A stretch of 64,000 nucleotides of DNA. Source: Chrysophaeum taylorii (Eukaryota; Sar; Pelagophyceae; Pelagomonadales; Pelagomonadaceae). Both the position numbers and the translations under genes were made by a program. How positions within the stretch are numbered: position 1 is the stretch's first letter; every line of letters starts with the position of its first letter. The stretch covers positions 170,795-234,794 of the forward strand of contig JAQMWT010000059.1 in the NCBI GenBank assembly GCA_029834535.1, written 5' to 3'. A model generated the notes under the pieces. That model was not told the DNA's origin. It was given only the letters and a program-made list of their open reading frames with translations, and did not search any database. Shown piece after piece: positions 47,547 to 56,266 of the stretch.

Positions 47547-50500
47547 ATGGCGGTGTCGCGCGATGATGTTGCGATAGGAGGAGAAGAGATGGCGCGGTCG
47601 CGGCGACGGCGGCGCTGCGGCATGTGGCGAAGCGTCGTGTTGGGGGTCGTGGGCGTCGGCGCGTATTTTGGCGCCATATTCGCGTTGTGGGGGCGGCTCG
47701 ATGCACTGCCTTCTCCTCCTGCGCCTCCTCGAGAGGCGCCACCAGCGGCCTCCCCGCAGCGGCCGGCATTTGCGGATGTGCAGAACATGAGCCTCGCTGC
47801 GGCGCTGGATCGGCGCGCGCGGAACGAGGCGGCGGAGCGCGAGCGTCGGTCGTCGCAGAGCGTCGCGTTCGTGATCGGGGTCGAGCACTCGGGACACGCG
47901 GGGTGCGCCGAGGTCCTGGGCCGCGTCGCGCGCCAGAGCGCGCCGATGGCCTCGAGCGTGTACTCGAAGCACGGCGTCATGGAGCTCACGCAGAAGTCGT
48001 GGCTCCCGCGACGCGGCCCCGAGACGCCGATCCTCGTCGCTCGCGTCGACGACGCCGAACTCGTGCCCGACCATCTCCTCGGGCAGGTGCTCGCCACCGC
48101 GGCGTCGCGCGGCGGGCGCGTGGGACGCGTGGTGGCCGTGCTACGGCATCCGCTTCCCTGGGCGGTGCGCGTCGTGCAGCGGTGGGCGGAGCGCACGCGG
48201 CAGAACGCGACGAACCGGACTGTGAGCGAACACGTCGAGCGCTGGCGTCGCGCGACCGACGTGTATCTCGAGGTTCCCGGGCTCGAGATCGTCCACGTGG
48301 AAGCCTTTGACATGCGGACCGTGCGACGCCTCTTTCCCGGCGATCTCGTCAAGTCCAACGTAAATATCGAGCTGCCGTCGGTGTCGGTCAACGTCGGCCT
48401 CGTCAGATGTTGGCTCCGCGGGACGGACTTCGTGGACTTTGTCAGCGTCTGCGAGTACGGCGAGACGGTCGAGACCGAAGATCGCAGCTACTTTCCGCCG
48501 CGCGCCGCCGACAGGCACCTCGAGTTCTGGTTCGTCAAGCGCCACCACGAGTGTGCCATCGAACGCTACGGCTACACGCTCCGGAGCTTTGAGAACCTCC
48601 TCGCGTGCGGTCGCTCGTGCGCCCGGTCGGTGCGCGAATCCCGACTCTTCCCGCCATTTTTCGAAGAGTTTCTGGCCCCCGAAATCGCCGCCAAGGTCGT
48701 CGTCAAGCTCCCCGACGAAGATAATAAAGTCACGAGCCAGAATATGGGCGGCGAAGACGCGAGCGAAGATAATAAAGACGCGAGCTCGTCGTTCTCGTCG
48801 CAGAGCGTCGTCGCGGCGGGCGACGGCAAGCACGGCGACGTGATCGTCGCATTCTTCAAGATCTACAACTACGTGCGGTCGTCCGGGGCTCGGGGCGGCA
48901 TGTTTGCGAGGATGGCGCAGGTGGTCCACGCGCTCGACCAAGCGGGCTTCCGAGTTCATTTCGTGTGCCACTGCAGCATGGGCCCCGTCCGCGAGGTCGA
49001 CAAGTCTTGGGCACCGAAGAACGTGCGGTTCTACGAGGGCGACACGAACCAGCAGCTCGACCAGCTCCTGCCGTACTCGTGTGGCGGCCGCAGCAGCATT
49101 CGCGCACTCTTTCTGTTCGTCACCTCGCTCACGGTCGACATGCACTTCCGCGCCGCCGTAAAAAGAGTAAGGTTCTGGTGGAAGGAGCCGCGCCTCGGAA
49201 CGATCGCGTCCGAGGAGATCGCGCGCCGCGTGTCGGAGCACTCGCCAAACGTGAAGCGCGTCGTGTTGACGGACGATATCCACTCGATCCGGGCCCGACA
49301 GGCCTTCTCGGATATCAAGGAGCCGGTCCACATCGAGTTCATGCTGTCCTGGCTCAAACGCCGGGAGTTTGCGATCTACGAGGCGGCCGATTACGTGCTC
49401 ACCGTGTCGTCGGAGGACGCGGACCTCGTCGAGACGGAGCTCGAGCTCGCGCGGCCCGACGTCGACTCGAAGCGGTACAAGAAGCAGCTCCCGTCCGTGG
49501 TGTGGGCGCCCTTCGTGCAGACCTCGGCGGCGCAGGAAGACCAGCAGCAGCAGCAGCAGCCGAAAAGTAGTCGGGACGACGAGCAATGGACGTTGGCCAA
49601 GCGCGCGGGTCTGCTGTACGTGGGCATGCCACATCCCGTCGCCGTGCCTTCGGTCAAGTGGCTCGTGAGGCACGTACTGCCGAAACTGCGCGAGCGGCTC
49701 CGCGAGATGGGCAAGCCGGAGGAGTTTGTTGCGAAGCAAGCAGTCTTGTACCTGGGCGGGGGCGGCGAGAACGCCCGGCGCTGGTACCACGCCGTCAAGA
49801 AGGTGCCGGGCTCGAACTCGACCGTCAAGCTCATCGGCCAGCTCTCGGACGTCGCGTTCGAGAAACATCTCACGCGCTGGCGACGCGTCCTCGCGGCGCC
49901 GCTTTTCAACAACACGGGGGTCGCTACCAAGATCATAACGGGATTGGCGCACGGCATCCCCGTCGTCACGACGTCGGGCGGGTGTCGCGGTCTCGGCCTG
50001 CCGCAAGAGGGTTACGCGCACATTCTGCGCGTCGCCGACGACGTCCCGAGTTTCGTCGAAGAAACGGCTCGTCTCCTCACGGACGACTACCTCTGGTACC
50101 AGCTCGCCGAGAACGGGAGACACCACGTCGAGGAAACGTTGTCGTCCAAGGCGCTCATCAAGACGGTGCACGACGCCGTCGTCGAACACGACGACGACCC
50201 AGCGACGGTCTCGGTACCCGCGCGCGAAGCGTTCGCGCGCTACGTGCCGACGTCTCCGCGACTCTACAATTTCTCGAACGACGACAAGATGTTTCCGGGG
50301 GAAACGAACAACACCGCACCACCGTCGCTCGCGCGCTCGCGGGGGGCGTGGTTCGCCGCGCGCCGCGCGGGCGAGGCCATCGCAGTCGTGCGCCTCGGCG
50401 CGTCGTCGTTCGACGAAATCGCGCCGCCGATCCGCGTCCCGGCGATCGTTGGCACGGCGTGCCCCTCAACAGCAGCCTCGAAGCACCGTCGCAGGAAGAA

Positions 50501-51431
50501 AAAAAAGAAGGTCGACGTTCTGCCCGTCGACGAAGTCAAGCTGTTCGAATGGCGCGACGAGCTCTGGGTCCTGTTCGTTGCTCCGCCGAGATGTTTGGGG
50601 AGTTGCGACCTCTGCGCGTACGAAGTGCTGCACTACCTCGTCCGGGTCGACGGGGCTTCGCCGGCAAAACCCGTCGTGGTCCGCGGCGCGCCCCTCGGAT
50701 CGAACCAGCGCGGCTTCGTGCCGTGGGTCCTCGACGACGAGCTCTACCTCTCGGTCATGATCGAGCCGCACGTCGTCCTCAAGTGCGACGTCGGCAACGT
50801 CGTCGTCTCCGCCGCGCTCGAGGCCGTTTCGACCAACGACGCTCTTTGGCGAGACATCCGAGCCCTCGACGGCGGCTGCTTGACGCGGCCCGCCATTTTC
50901 CCGACGAGCCCAGCGATTCGATGGCCGGACGGCTCGTTTTTCGGTATCGCTCGAACGCACGTCGAGCTCGGCTGCCTGCGGTTTCACGAGCACCTCGCTT
51001 ACAGCTTCGAGCCCACCTTTCCGTTCCGCGTCGTGCGCCGCTCGCCCTTCGTGCCGCTCAACGCGCGCGCCTTTGCGCCGGCCACTGTCAACGAGTGTCG
51101 TACGGCCGACGCGACTCGCGTCCGTTCGGGCAAGGCCAAAGCCGCCGCCGGCCTCGCTCTGGATCACCGGGGTGATATTCGAATCTCCTATGCTTCTGCG
51201 ACGGGCGCCCGCGTATTCACGCTCCCAAACGATCGCATCTTCGACAACGGCACCGACGACTTCATCAAACCCGCTCCGTGCCCGCCTCCAGATGATATCG
51301 ACGAACCGCCCGAGTGCGTCGTCATTCGGAAGCACGCCGCGGACTGCATCCAGTCCCGCAAAACCCTGCTCACAAAGCGGACCAAATCCTCCTCCCAAAG
51401 ACGTCGTCGTCGTCGTCGTCGTCGCCGTTAA
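47547..51431 (+). CDS. giant type II membrane glycosyltransferase, composite domains
   Basis: 1294 aa, one exon, from ATG 47547 (TTG at 47541 rejected). After RRRRR a signal anchor lies at about residues 27-47 (VVLGVVGVGAYFGAIFALW). Residues 105-290 look like a degenerate sulfotransferase fold: VAFVIGVEHSGHAG in the P-loop place and VVAVLRHPLPWAVRVVQRW like the PAPS-binding RxPxxxxxS strand. Residues 430-860 are a GT-B glycosyltransferase of GT4 type: GARGGMFARMAQVVHALDQA, VVLTDDIHSIRARQAF, YEAADYVLTVSSEDADLVE, LAAPLFNNTGVATKIITGLA, HGIPVVTTSGGCRGLGLP. Residues 870-1280 look like a beta-propeller of glycosidase/transferase type (LFEWRDELWVLFVAPPR, GFVPWVLDDELYLSVMIEPH). The C terminus is poly-Arg from a (CGT)n repeat. 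Expected in the Golgi, making or modifying a complex, perhaps sulfated, glycan. Confidence 0.75.
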   Translation: MAVSRDDVAIGGEEMARSRRRRRCGMWRSVVLGVVGVGAYFGAIFALWGRLDALPSPPAPPREAPPAASPQRPAFADVQNMSLAAALDRRARNEAAERERRSSQSVAFVIGVEHSGHAGCAEVLGRVARQSAPMASSVYSKHGVMELTQKSWLPRRGPETPILVARVDDAELVPDHLLGQVLATAASRGGRVGRVVAVLRHPLPWAVRVVQRWAERTRQNATNRTVSEHVERWRRATDVYLEVPGLEIVHVEAFDMRTVRRLFPGDLVKSNVNIELPSVSVNVGLVRCWLRGTDFVDFVSVCEYGETVETEDRSYFPPRAADRHLEFWFVKRHHECAIERYGYTLRSFENLLACGRSCARSVRESRLFPPFFEEFLAPEIAAKVVVKLPDEDNKVTSQNMGGEDASEDNKDASSSFSSQSVVAAGDGKHGDVIVAFFKIYNYVRSSGARGGMFARMAQVVHALDQAGFRVHFVCHCSMGPVREVDKSWAPKNVRFYEGDTNQQLDQLLPYSCGGRSSIRALFLFVTSLTVDMHFRAAVKRVRFWWKEPRLGTIASEEIARRVSEHSPNVKRVVLTDDIHSIRARQAFSDIKEPVHIEFMLSWLKRREFAIYEAADYVLTVSSEDADLVETELELARPDVDSKRYKKQLPSVVWAPFVQTSAAQEDQQQQQQPKSSRDDEQWTLAKRAGLLYVGMPHPVAVPSVKWLVRHVLPKLRERLREMGKPEEFVAKQAVLYLGGGGENARRWYHAVKKVPGSNSTVKLIGQLSDVAFEKHLTRWRRVLAAPLFNNTGVATKIITGLAHGIPVVTTSGGCRGLGLPQEGYAHILRVADDVPSFVEETARLLTDDYLWYQLAENGRHHVEETLSSKALIKTVHDAVVEHDDDPATVSVPAREAFARYVPTSPRLYNFSNDDKMFPGETNNTAPPSLARSRGAWFAARRAGEAIAVVRLGASSFDEIAPPIRVPAIVGTACPSTAASKHRRRKKKKKVDVLPVDEVKLFEWRDELWVLFVAPPRCLGSCDLCAYEVLHYLVRVDGASPAKPVVVRGAPLGSNQRGFVPWVLDDELYLSVMIEPHVVLKCDVGNVVVSAALEAVSTNDALWRDIRALDGGCLTRPAIFPTSPAIRWPDGSFFGIARTHVELGCLRFHEHLAYSFEPTFPFRVVRRSPFVPLNARAFAPATVNECRTADATRVRSGKAKAAAGLALDHRGDIRISYASATGARVFTLPNDRIFDNGTDDFIKPAPCPPPDDIDEPPECVVIRKHAADCIQSRKTLLTKRTKSSSQRRRRRRRRRR

Positions 51432-51776
51432 CTTCGTATCCGATCGTTCTCTTCGTGGCTATATAAGGACCCAGTCGCTCGTTCGCTCGTTATCTCGTTC
51501 GTTGGCACTAAGCGCCAGTTATCATCTTAATAATAATCATCGTCCGTCTCTAATAATCGTCGCAGTCGCACAATACTGCTAGCTAGGAGCACTTCAAGAC
51601 GTACGTACCTCGGGATGATGGCGCTACCACCGCGATCATTGGGAAAGAAAGAAAGACTATACCGGAGCGTCAACTTTATCGTCATCAGAAAGGAGAAGAA
51701 CCCCACCCGCCGATGCAGAGGAAACAAACGCAAGGAGCACAGCTACGTACGTACGAGAGGCAGGTGTGGGTGTGAT
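51432..51776. other. intergenic, nothing recognised
   Basis: About 345 bp between convergent genes. CGTT-type short repeats near 51480-51505. No gene. Confidence 0.6.
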
Positions 51777-52322
51777 TCAGAGGTCGTCCGTCATCTCGAG
51801 GATGAGCTTCTCCTCGCCGGGCTTGAACGCGGGCTTGCCGAGATAGGGGCAGCCCTCGCACCGGAAAGCGTCGCCCTTGTGGCAATTACCGCAACTCGAG
51901 GAGAGGGGTGCAGCATCGGCATCGTGGGCCTCCTCGGCGGCGAGTTGGTCGGCCCGGCCGCACGTGCAGTTGGCGCACGGCTTTCGGGCGGTGGAACAGC
52001 CGACGTCGTCCGGAACCGACGGCGGCTCGAGACCGTCCGCGGCGAGGAGCTCGTCCTCGTCGACGACATCGTCTCCAAGCTTGAGCGGCGCGGAGGCCCC
52101 CGTCTCCCACTCGGGTTTGGACGCGCACAGGAGCTTTTCTGACGATTCCTCGAGGGAGATGACGAAGCCGCCGAGGAGAAGAGGGAGTTTTGCCTCGGCG
52201 ACGAGTGCCTCGTTCGCCAACGAGAGCATCAGCTTGCCTCCCGGTCGCAGAGACTCGTTCCAGCCCGCAGCGCCTTCCTGGATCTCCTGCGTGCTGTTCG
52301 CCGACACCTTGAGCTCGTCCAT
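51777..52322 (-). CDS. DRE2: anamorsin/DRE2, cytosolic Fe-S cluster assembly
   Basis: 181 aa from ATG 52322. With a diflavin reductase (TAH18/NDOR1) it passes electrons into the cytosolic iron-sulfur assembly pathway. The C-terminal half has both cluster motifs: [20 protein letters not shown] (2Fe-2S, C-x8-C-x2-C-x-C) and [20 protein letters not shown] then PAFKPGE (twin CX2C, with the conserved PYLGxPxFKPG). The N-terminal part (residues 1-85, [20 protein letters not shown]) is a shortened methyltransferase-like domain; full-length family members have about 270-310 aa. A further upstream ATG at 52421 would overlap the divergent gene's coding region and adds no conserved sequence, so 52322 is preferred. 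Only 65 bp lie between the two start codons. Confidence 0.9.
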   Translation of the reverse strand: MDELKVSANSTQEIQEGAAGWNESLRPGGKLMLSLANEALVAEAKLPLLLGGFVISLEESSEKLLCASKPEWETGASAPLKLGDDVVDEDELLAADGLEPPSVPDDVGCSTARKPCANCTCGRADQLAAEEAHDADAAPLSSSCGNCHKGDAFRCEGCPYLGKPAFKPGEEKLILEMTDDL

Positions 52323-52387
52323 CTTCTTCTTCTCTCCACAGGAGGAAGGGTTTAGTAATAAGATTATAAAAGTAGAAGCGGCGACCG

Positions 52388-54495
52388 ATGATGATGGCTT
52401 CGAAAATCGCCGCCTTGCCATTACTTCAACGCGGGGGACCGCCGCGCGATCCGCACACCGCGACCAAGCTGCTCGCGTGCATGGCGCATTTCGGTCGCAG
52501 CCTCAACGGCCGCATCGCACGGATCGCCGACCATGAGCTAAATCATGATGATGATGATGATGATGTCCGGGCGTTGCTCGAGACGCAGGTGCGGTCGGTG
52601 GCGTGGGCGAGCGAAGCGGTGTGGCGGCGCGGCGTTGGGCTGGCGAGGACGCGGCGCGAGCGAGCCACGATCGGCGCAGCGTCGTGCGTCGCGCTCGCGA
52701 CGTGCTCGGACGATTTGTCGACGGCGACGGCGGCGCTCGACGGGGCGGTGTTGGCGGCGCGGGAGGCGCGGCGGGATGGAGATCTGGATGCCGAGACGAA
52801 GAAGCTGGTGGCCGCGGCGTACGCAACGGTGTCGAAGAGTTGGGCGAGTCGCGGCGACGTGCGCGAGGCTACGCGGGTCGCGCGAAAATGGTCGGCCGCG
52901 GCGATAAAATCGAAGATCGCGTTTGGGGCTCGGCCTGTCGAGGCGGCGAAGCTGGGGTCTGCGATCGCGCGGGCGCACTCGACGGCGATGAGTCGCGGCG
53001 AAGCGAAAGAGGTCCTCGGTCGCGTCCGAGCCTGCGCCGAGCAGCTCCCGGGCTCGCGCGCGTACTCGGAGGAGGCGATCGCAGCGTGCGTTCTCGACGC
53101 CGCGCGCCGACAACACCAATCGGCGGGCGTCCTTGCCGACGCCGCGTTGGAAACGCTCGCCGGCCGCGAACCTTCGCCGTGCCTCGAAGAGGCTGTTCTG
53201 GTCGCGCGGGCCGCCTCGCCCGGACGGTTAGAGGCCGCGCTCGCGGGAGCGGCGGCGATTTTATCTACGTCGCCCGAGGTGGCGGCGGCGCTCGCGACGG
53301 GCGCCGTCGACGAGTACAAGCGCGTCGTCGATCGTGGGCCGCAGTCCTCCGCCGAAAATATCGAGGCGGCCAGGGACGCGGTGAGGCGCGCGCTCGAGGC
53401 GGCGTCTCGGGCGTGCGCCGAGAATGAACCGGCGCCGGGAACGCGGGGCCGCGCCAAGCTGTGGTCGAACGTCGGGGTCATCAAAGCGCGCGCGAGCGCC
53501 GCGATCATCTTGGGCGACCAGGCCGGTGCTCTGGCCGCTCTCGAGGCGCTCCCGCAGCGCATCGCGCCGGCCGCGACGCGCGTCGTCGCCGACGCGCGAT
53601 ACGCGCGCGACCTGCGCAAGCGCTCGTCGCCCGTGCCCTTTCTCGCGCGGGTCGCGGATCTGGTGGCGCGCCGCGACGGTCCGCCGCCGCGGAGAAATAA
53701 GGACCGCCGTATCGTGCAGCGGTTTGTCGTCGAGGTGCTGCGCTCGGCGGCGTTCTTCGCCGGCTTTTCCCGACGCGCGTCCGACGATTCCGACGTCGCG
53801 TCTTGGGGCCTCGCCTTCGCGAGAGCGGCCGCGAGAGGCGCGTTTCTCGTCTTTCCCGACGACGAGGTCGGCGCCCGAGTCGCGACGCTCGCCGCCGACG
53901 GGTCGTCGTTCCTCGACGCCGACGGCGCCAACGTAGGTTCCTCCTCCTCCTCCTCGCGCGTAGCAGTCTATTCTTTTCGTCGCAGGCGGTGCTCGACGCG
54001 CTCCTCAAGGCCGACCGGCGAGACGAGGCGTCCGATTGGCTGGACGCGATGCGTAGGGAGCGTCGGTATCCCGCGCCGACGGCGGGAACCTACAACGTGG
54101 TCCTCGAGGACTTGGCGCGCACCGCGGCGCATCCCGACGCGGTCGAGGACGTGCTGACGACGATGGCCAACTCGGACATCGTCCCGAACCCTAGAACGGT
54201 CGACCACGTCCTGAGGTTTCACGCGCGCCTGGGCGACGCGCACGCGGCCGTGACGGCCGTCCAGGATGCCTTCAACCAGCACGGCGTGCGGCCGTCGCCC
54301 GGGGAGTTCGTCTACTTCCTCGCGACTCTTTTGGGGTCGGGCGACCTCCACGAGGCTCGACGGGCCGTGTATGTCCTCGACCAACTCTGGCCACCCGACG
54401 CTTTGACGGGCCTCCGGCGCAACGACATGCTCTCGGAAACCGAGCTCGCTGGCCTCTTCGAAACGTACGGTGGTCCCGGCACGAGGCCTCGATAG
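52388..54495 (+). CDS. PPR-like helical-repeat protein
   Basis: Two exons, 52388-53932 and 53986-54495, give 684 aa; the 53-nt intron (donor GTAGGT, acceptor CGCAG) is phase 0. Exon 2 encodes pentatricopeptide-type helix pairs: [80 protein letters not shown]. Exon 1 is Ala-rich and helical throughout, with less regular repeats ([20 protein letters not shown]). PPR proteins bind organelle RNA and stabilise or process it; expected in plastid or mitochondrion, though no clear transit peptide stands out in [19 protein letters not shown]. It is divergent from DRE2, sharing a promoter of about 65 bp. A (GACT)n tract starts right at its stop codon. Confidence 0.75.
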
Positions 54496-54535
54496 ACTGA
54501 CTGACTGACTGACTGACTGACTGACTGGCTGACTG
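54495..54535. repeat. (GACT)n microsatellite
   Basis: About eight to nine tetranucleotide units directly after the stop codon of the PPR-like gene, followed at 54555-54575 by a (CTG)n run; both lie in the likely 3' UTR. Confidence 0.9.
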
Positions 54536-54793
54536 GGTCGACGTCGAAAACCACTGCTGCTGCTGCTGCTGCTGGTGCTGGTCCTCCTCGTGGTAATAAA
54601 TAATGTACGTACACGAGTACCCTACTGATTCCGTAGCCGCGGGCGCACCACGGCGCGTGGGTGTTTACTTATTAATTTATATTATCCGTGAGTGAGTTAT
54701 ATACTTTCGGGCTCGCCCCCAAGGAAGGAAGGAAGGAAGGGGGGAGGGGGAAATCATTCATCATAGAGCGTATGGCACAGCATTCTACATCCT

Positions 54794-56008
54794 TCACGCG
54801 TAGAAGGAGAGGATGAGAAAGAGGAAGCAGGAGCGGGCCCGGGTGGTGGTCAACCACGCGAGGGCGGCGTAGGCTCGAGAATTGGCTGCCCCCAAAAAGG
54901 CCGGGGGCGCCGCGCGGCGCGGCTTGAGATAGGCGCGGCCGCGGTCGAGAAGGTAGAAAACGAGGAGCACCGGCGCGACCCGGAGGTACCAGCGCGCGAG
55001 CTTACTGGGGACGGCGATAGAGACGAGGTAGTCGTCGCCCGTGCCGACGTAGAGGAAGCCTCGGTCGTCGTCGAGGATGAGCGAGTAGGGCGTCGATATC
55101 GAAGCCGAACCCCCGCAGCCCTCGAAAGTCTTGTCGCGGTCGGCGCCGCCGGCGAGGGTGGAGACGGTGCGGCTGGTCATATCGATGACGCGGACGCGGT
55201 CGTTCCCAAAGTCGGAGACGTAGATGGTTAGGTCGGCGTCGACGGCGATGCCCCTGACGGTGAAGAAGCGGGCCTGGTCGAGGCCGCCGTCGCGAAAGCC
55301 CGCCTCGAGTTTTCCGGCGATGGTCGAAACTCTCCCCGTCCGCGGATCCCAGACGCGCACGCGGTTGCCGTCGGCGAGGTAGAGCCGGCCGTCGGGTCCG
55401 ACGGCCGCGGCGTAAAGGAGCCAGAATCGCGCGTTCTCGCCGACGCCGTCGGCGAAGCCTCGCTCGGCGAGGCGGCCGGCGACGATCTCGGCGTTTCGCG
55501 GGAGCTGCGGTCCGTGGTCGCGCGAGGATCGCGGGACCGCGGCGTCGTCGCAGATCGAGATGACGCAGTGCGCGCCGTCCTTGCAGTCGGTGGCGGTGAC
55601 GTAGGTCCATCGCCTTCCGATCGCGACGTCGCACGGACGCATCGGCGCCGGCAACGCGACGATTGTCGAGGTCACGCCGGTCGCCTCGACGCGTCGGACG
55701 CGGAAGTTGTCGCGATCGGCGAGCCATAGTCTTCCGCTCGCGTCGAGATCGCCCGAGCTCGGATAGTTAAACCGCGGACTCGGCCCGTCCTCGAAGCCCT
55801 CCGCGCCCCCCGCGAGCGTCGTCACCGCGCCGCCGCGCAGCACGCGCACGCGGTTCTCGAGCCGCTGGACGAACACGATGGCGCCGTCCTCGTAGATTCC
55901 GCATGGCCGCGGGTACAAAAGTCGCATTTTCTGGGCGCACCCGTCCTCGGGCTCGCCCGCCTCGCACCCGGCCAGGACCTTCACGCTTCCGCGGCCACCT
56001 TTGCTCAT
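54794..56008 (-). CDS. NHL-repeat beta-propeller protein with membrane-anchored C terminus
   Basis: 404 aa from ATG 56008. Residues 10-330 contain at least five NHL-type blades, for example RVLRGGAVTTLAGGAEGFED, GRLWLADRDNFRVRRVEATG, ARFWLLYAAAVGPDGRLYLA, VRGIAVDADLTIYVSDFGND, TVSTLAGGADRDKTFEGCGG. Each repeat has the D-x-x-N-x-R-V/I-R pattern and V-S-T-L-A-G links. After it a hydrophobic helix (VAPVLLVFYLLDRGRAYL) and a second at the very end (SCFLFLILSFYA) anchor it in a membrane. NHL propellers bind proteins, RNA or carbohydrates; no catalytic motif visible. No signal peptide was seen, so orientation is unclear. Confidence 0.82.
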   Translation of the reverse strand: MSKGGRGSVKVLAGCEAGEPEDGCAQKMRLLYPRPCGIYEDGAIVFVQRLENRVRVLRGGAVTTLAGGAEGFEDGPSPRFNYPSSGDLDASGRLWLADRDNFRVRRVEATGVTSTIVALPAPMRPCDVAIGRRWTYVTATDCKDGAHCVISICDDAAVPRSSRDHGPQLPRNAEIVAGRLAERGFADGVGENARFWLLYAAAVGPDGRLYLADGNRVRVWDPRTGRVSTIAGKLEAGFRDGGLDQARFFTVRGIAVDADLTIYVSDFGNDRVRVIDMTSRTVSTLAGGADRDKTFEGCGGSASISTPYSLILDDDRGFLYVGTGDDYLVSIAVPSKLARWYLRVAPVLLVFYLLDRGRAYLKPRRAAPPAFLGAANSRAYAALAWLTTTRARSCFLFLILSFYA

Positions 56009-56266
56009 CACCTCTTCTTCGTCTTCTTCAACTAGAAGACAGGAGGGCCACTCCCATTATCGAGACAGTTTGCCACGATCTCCGCAATTCAACGGGGCAG
56101 CAATCACTCGTTCGTTCGTCTTGTGGGGAAATGCAGATTTTTTTTTTTTTCCCTAACTTTGCCGAAACAATTTTAGAAGATGTTTCTTTTCCGCTTATTA
56201 TTTATTTATTTATTCATTTTTGCTTGTTGAAATTGAAGGATGCCGCAGCAGCTGCTGTTCTTTTTT

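Noticed and set aside
48141-50189. 682-codon minus-strand frame
   Set aside because: Antisense to the GT4 domain; high GC makes long shadow frames common and no motif is present.
52543-53931. 462-codon minus-strand frame
   Set aside because: Antisense to exon 1 of the PPR-like gene; Ser/Arg/Ala composition without motifs.
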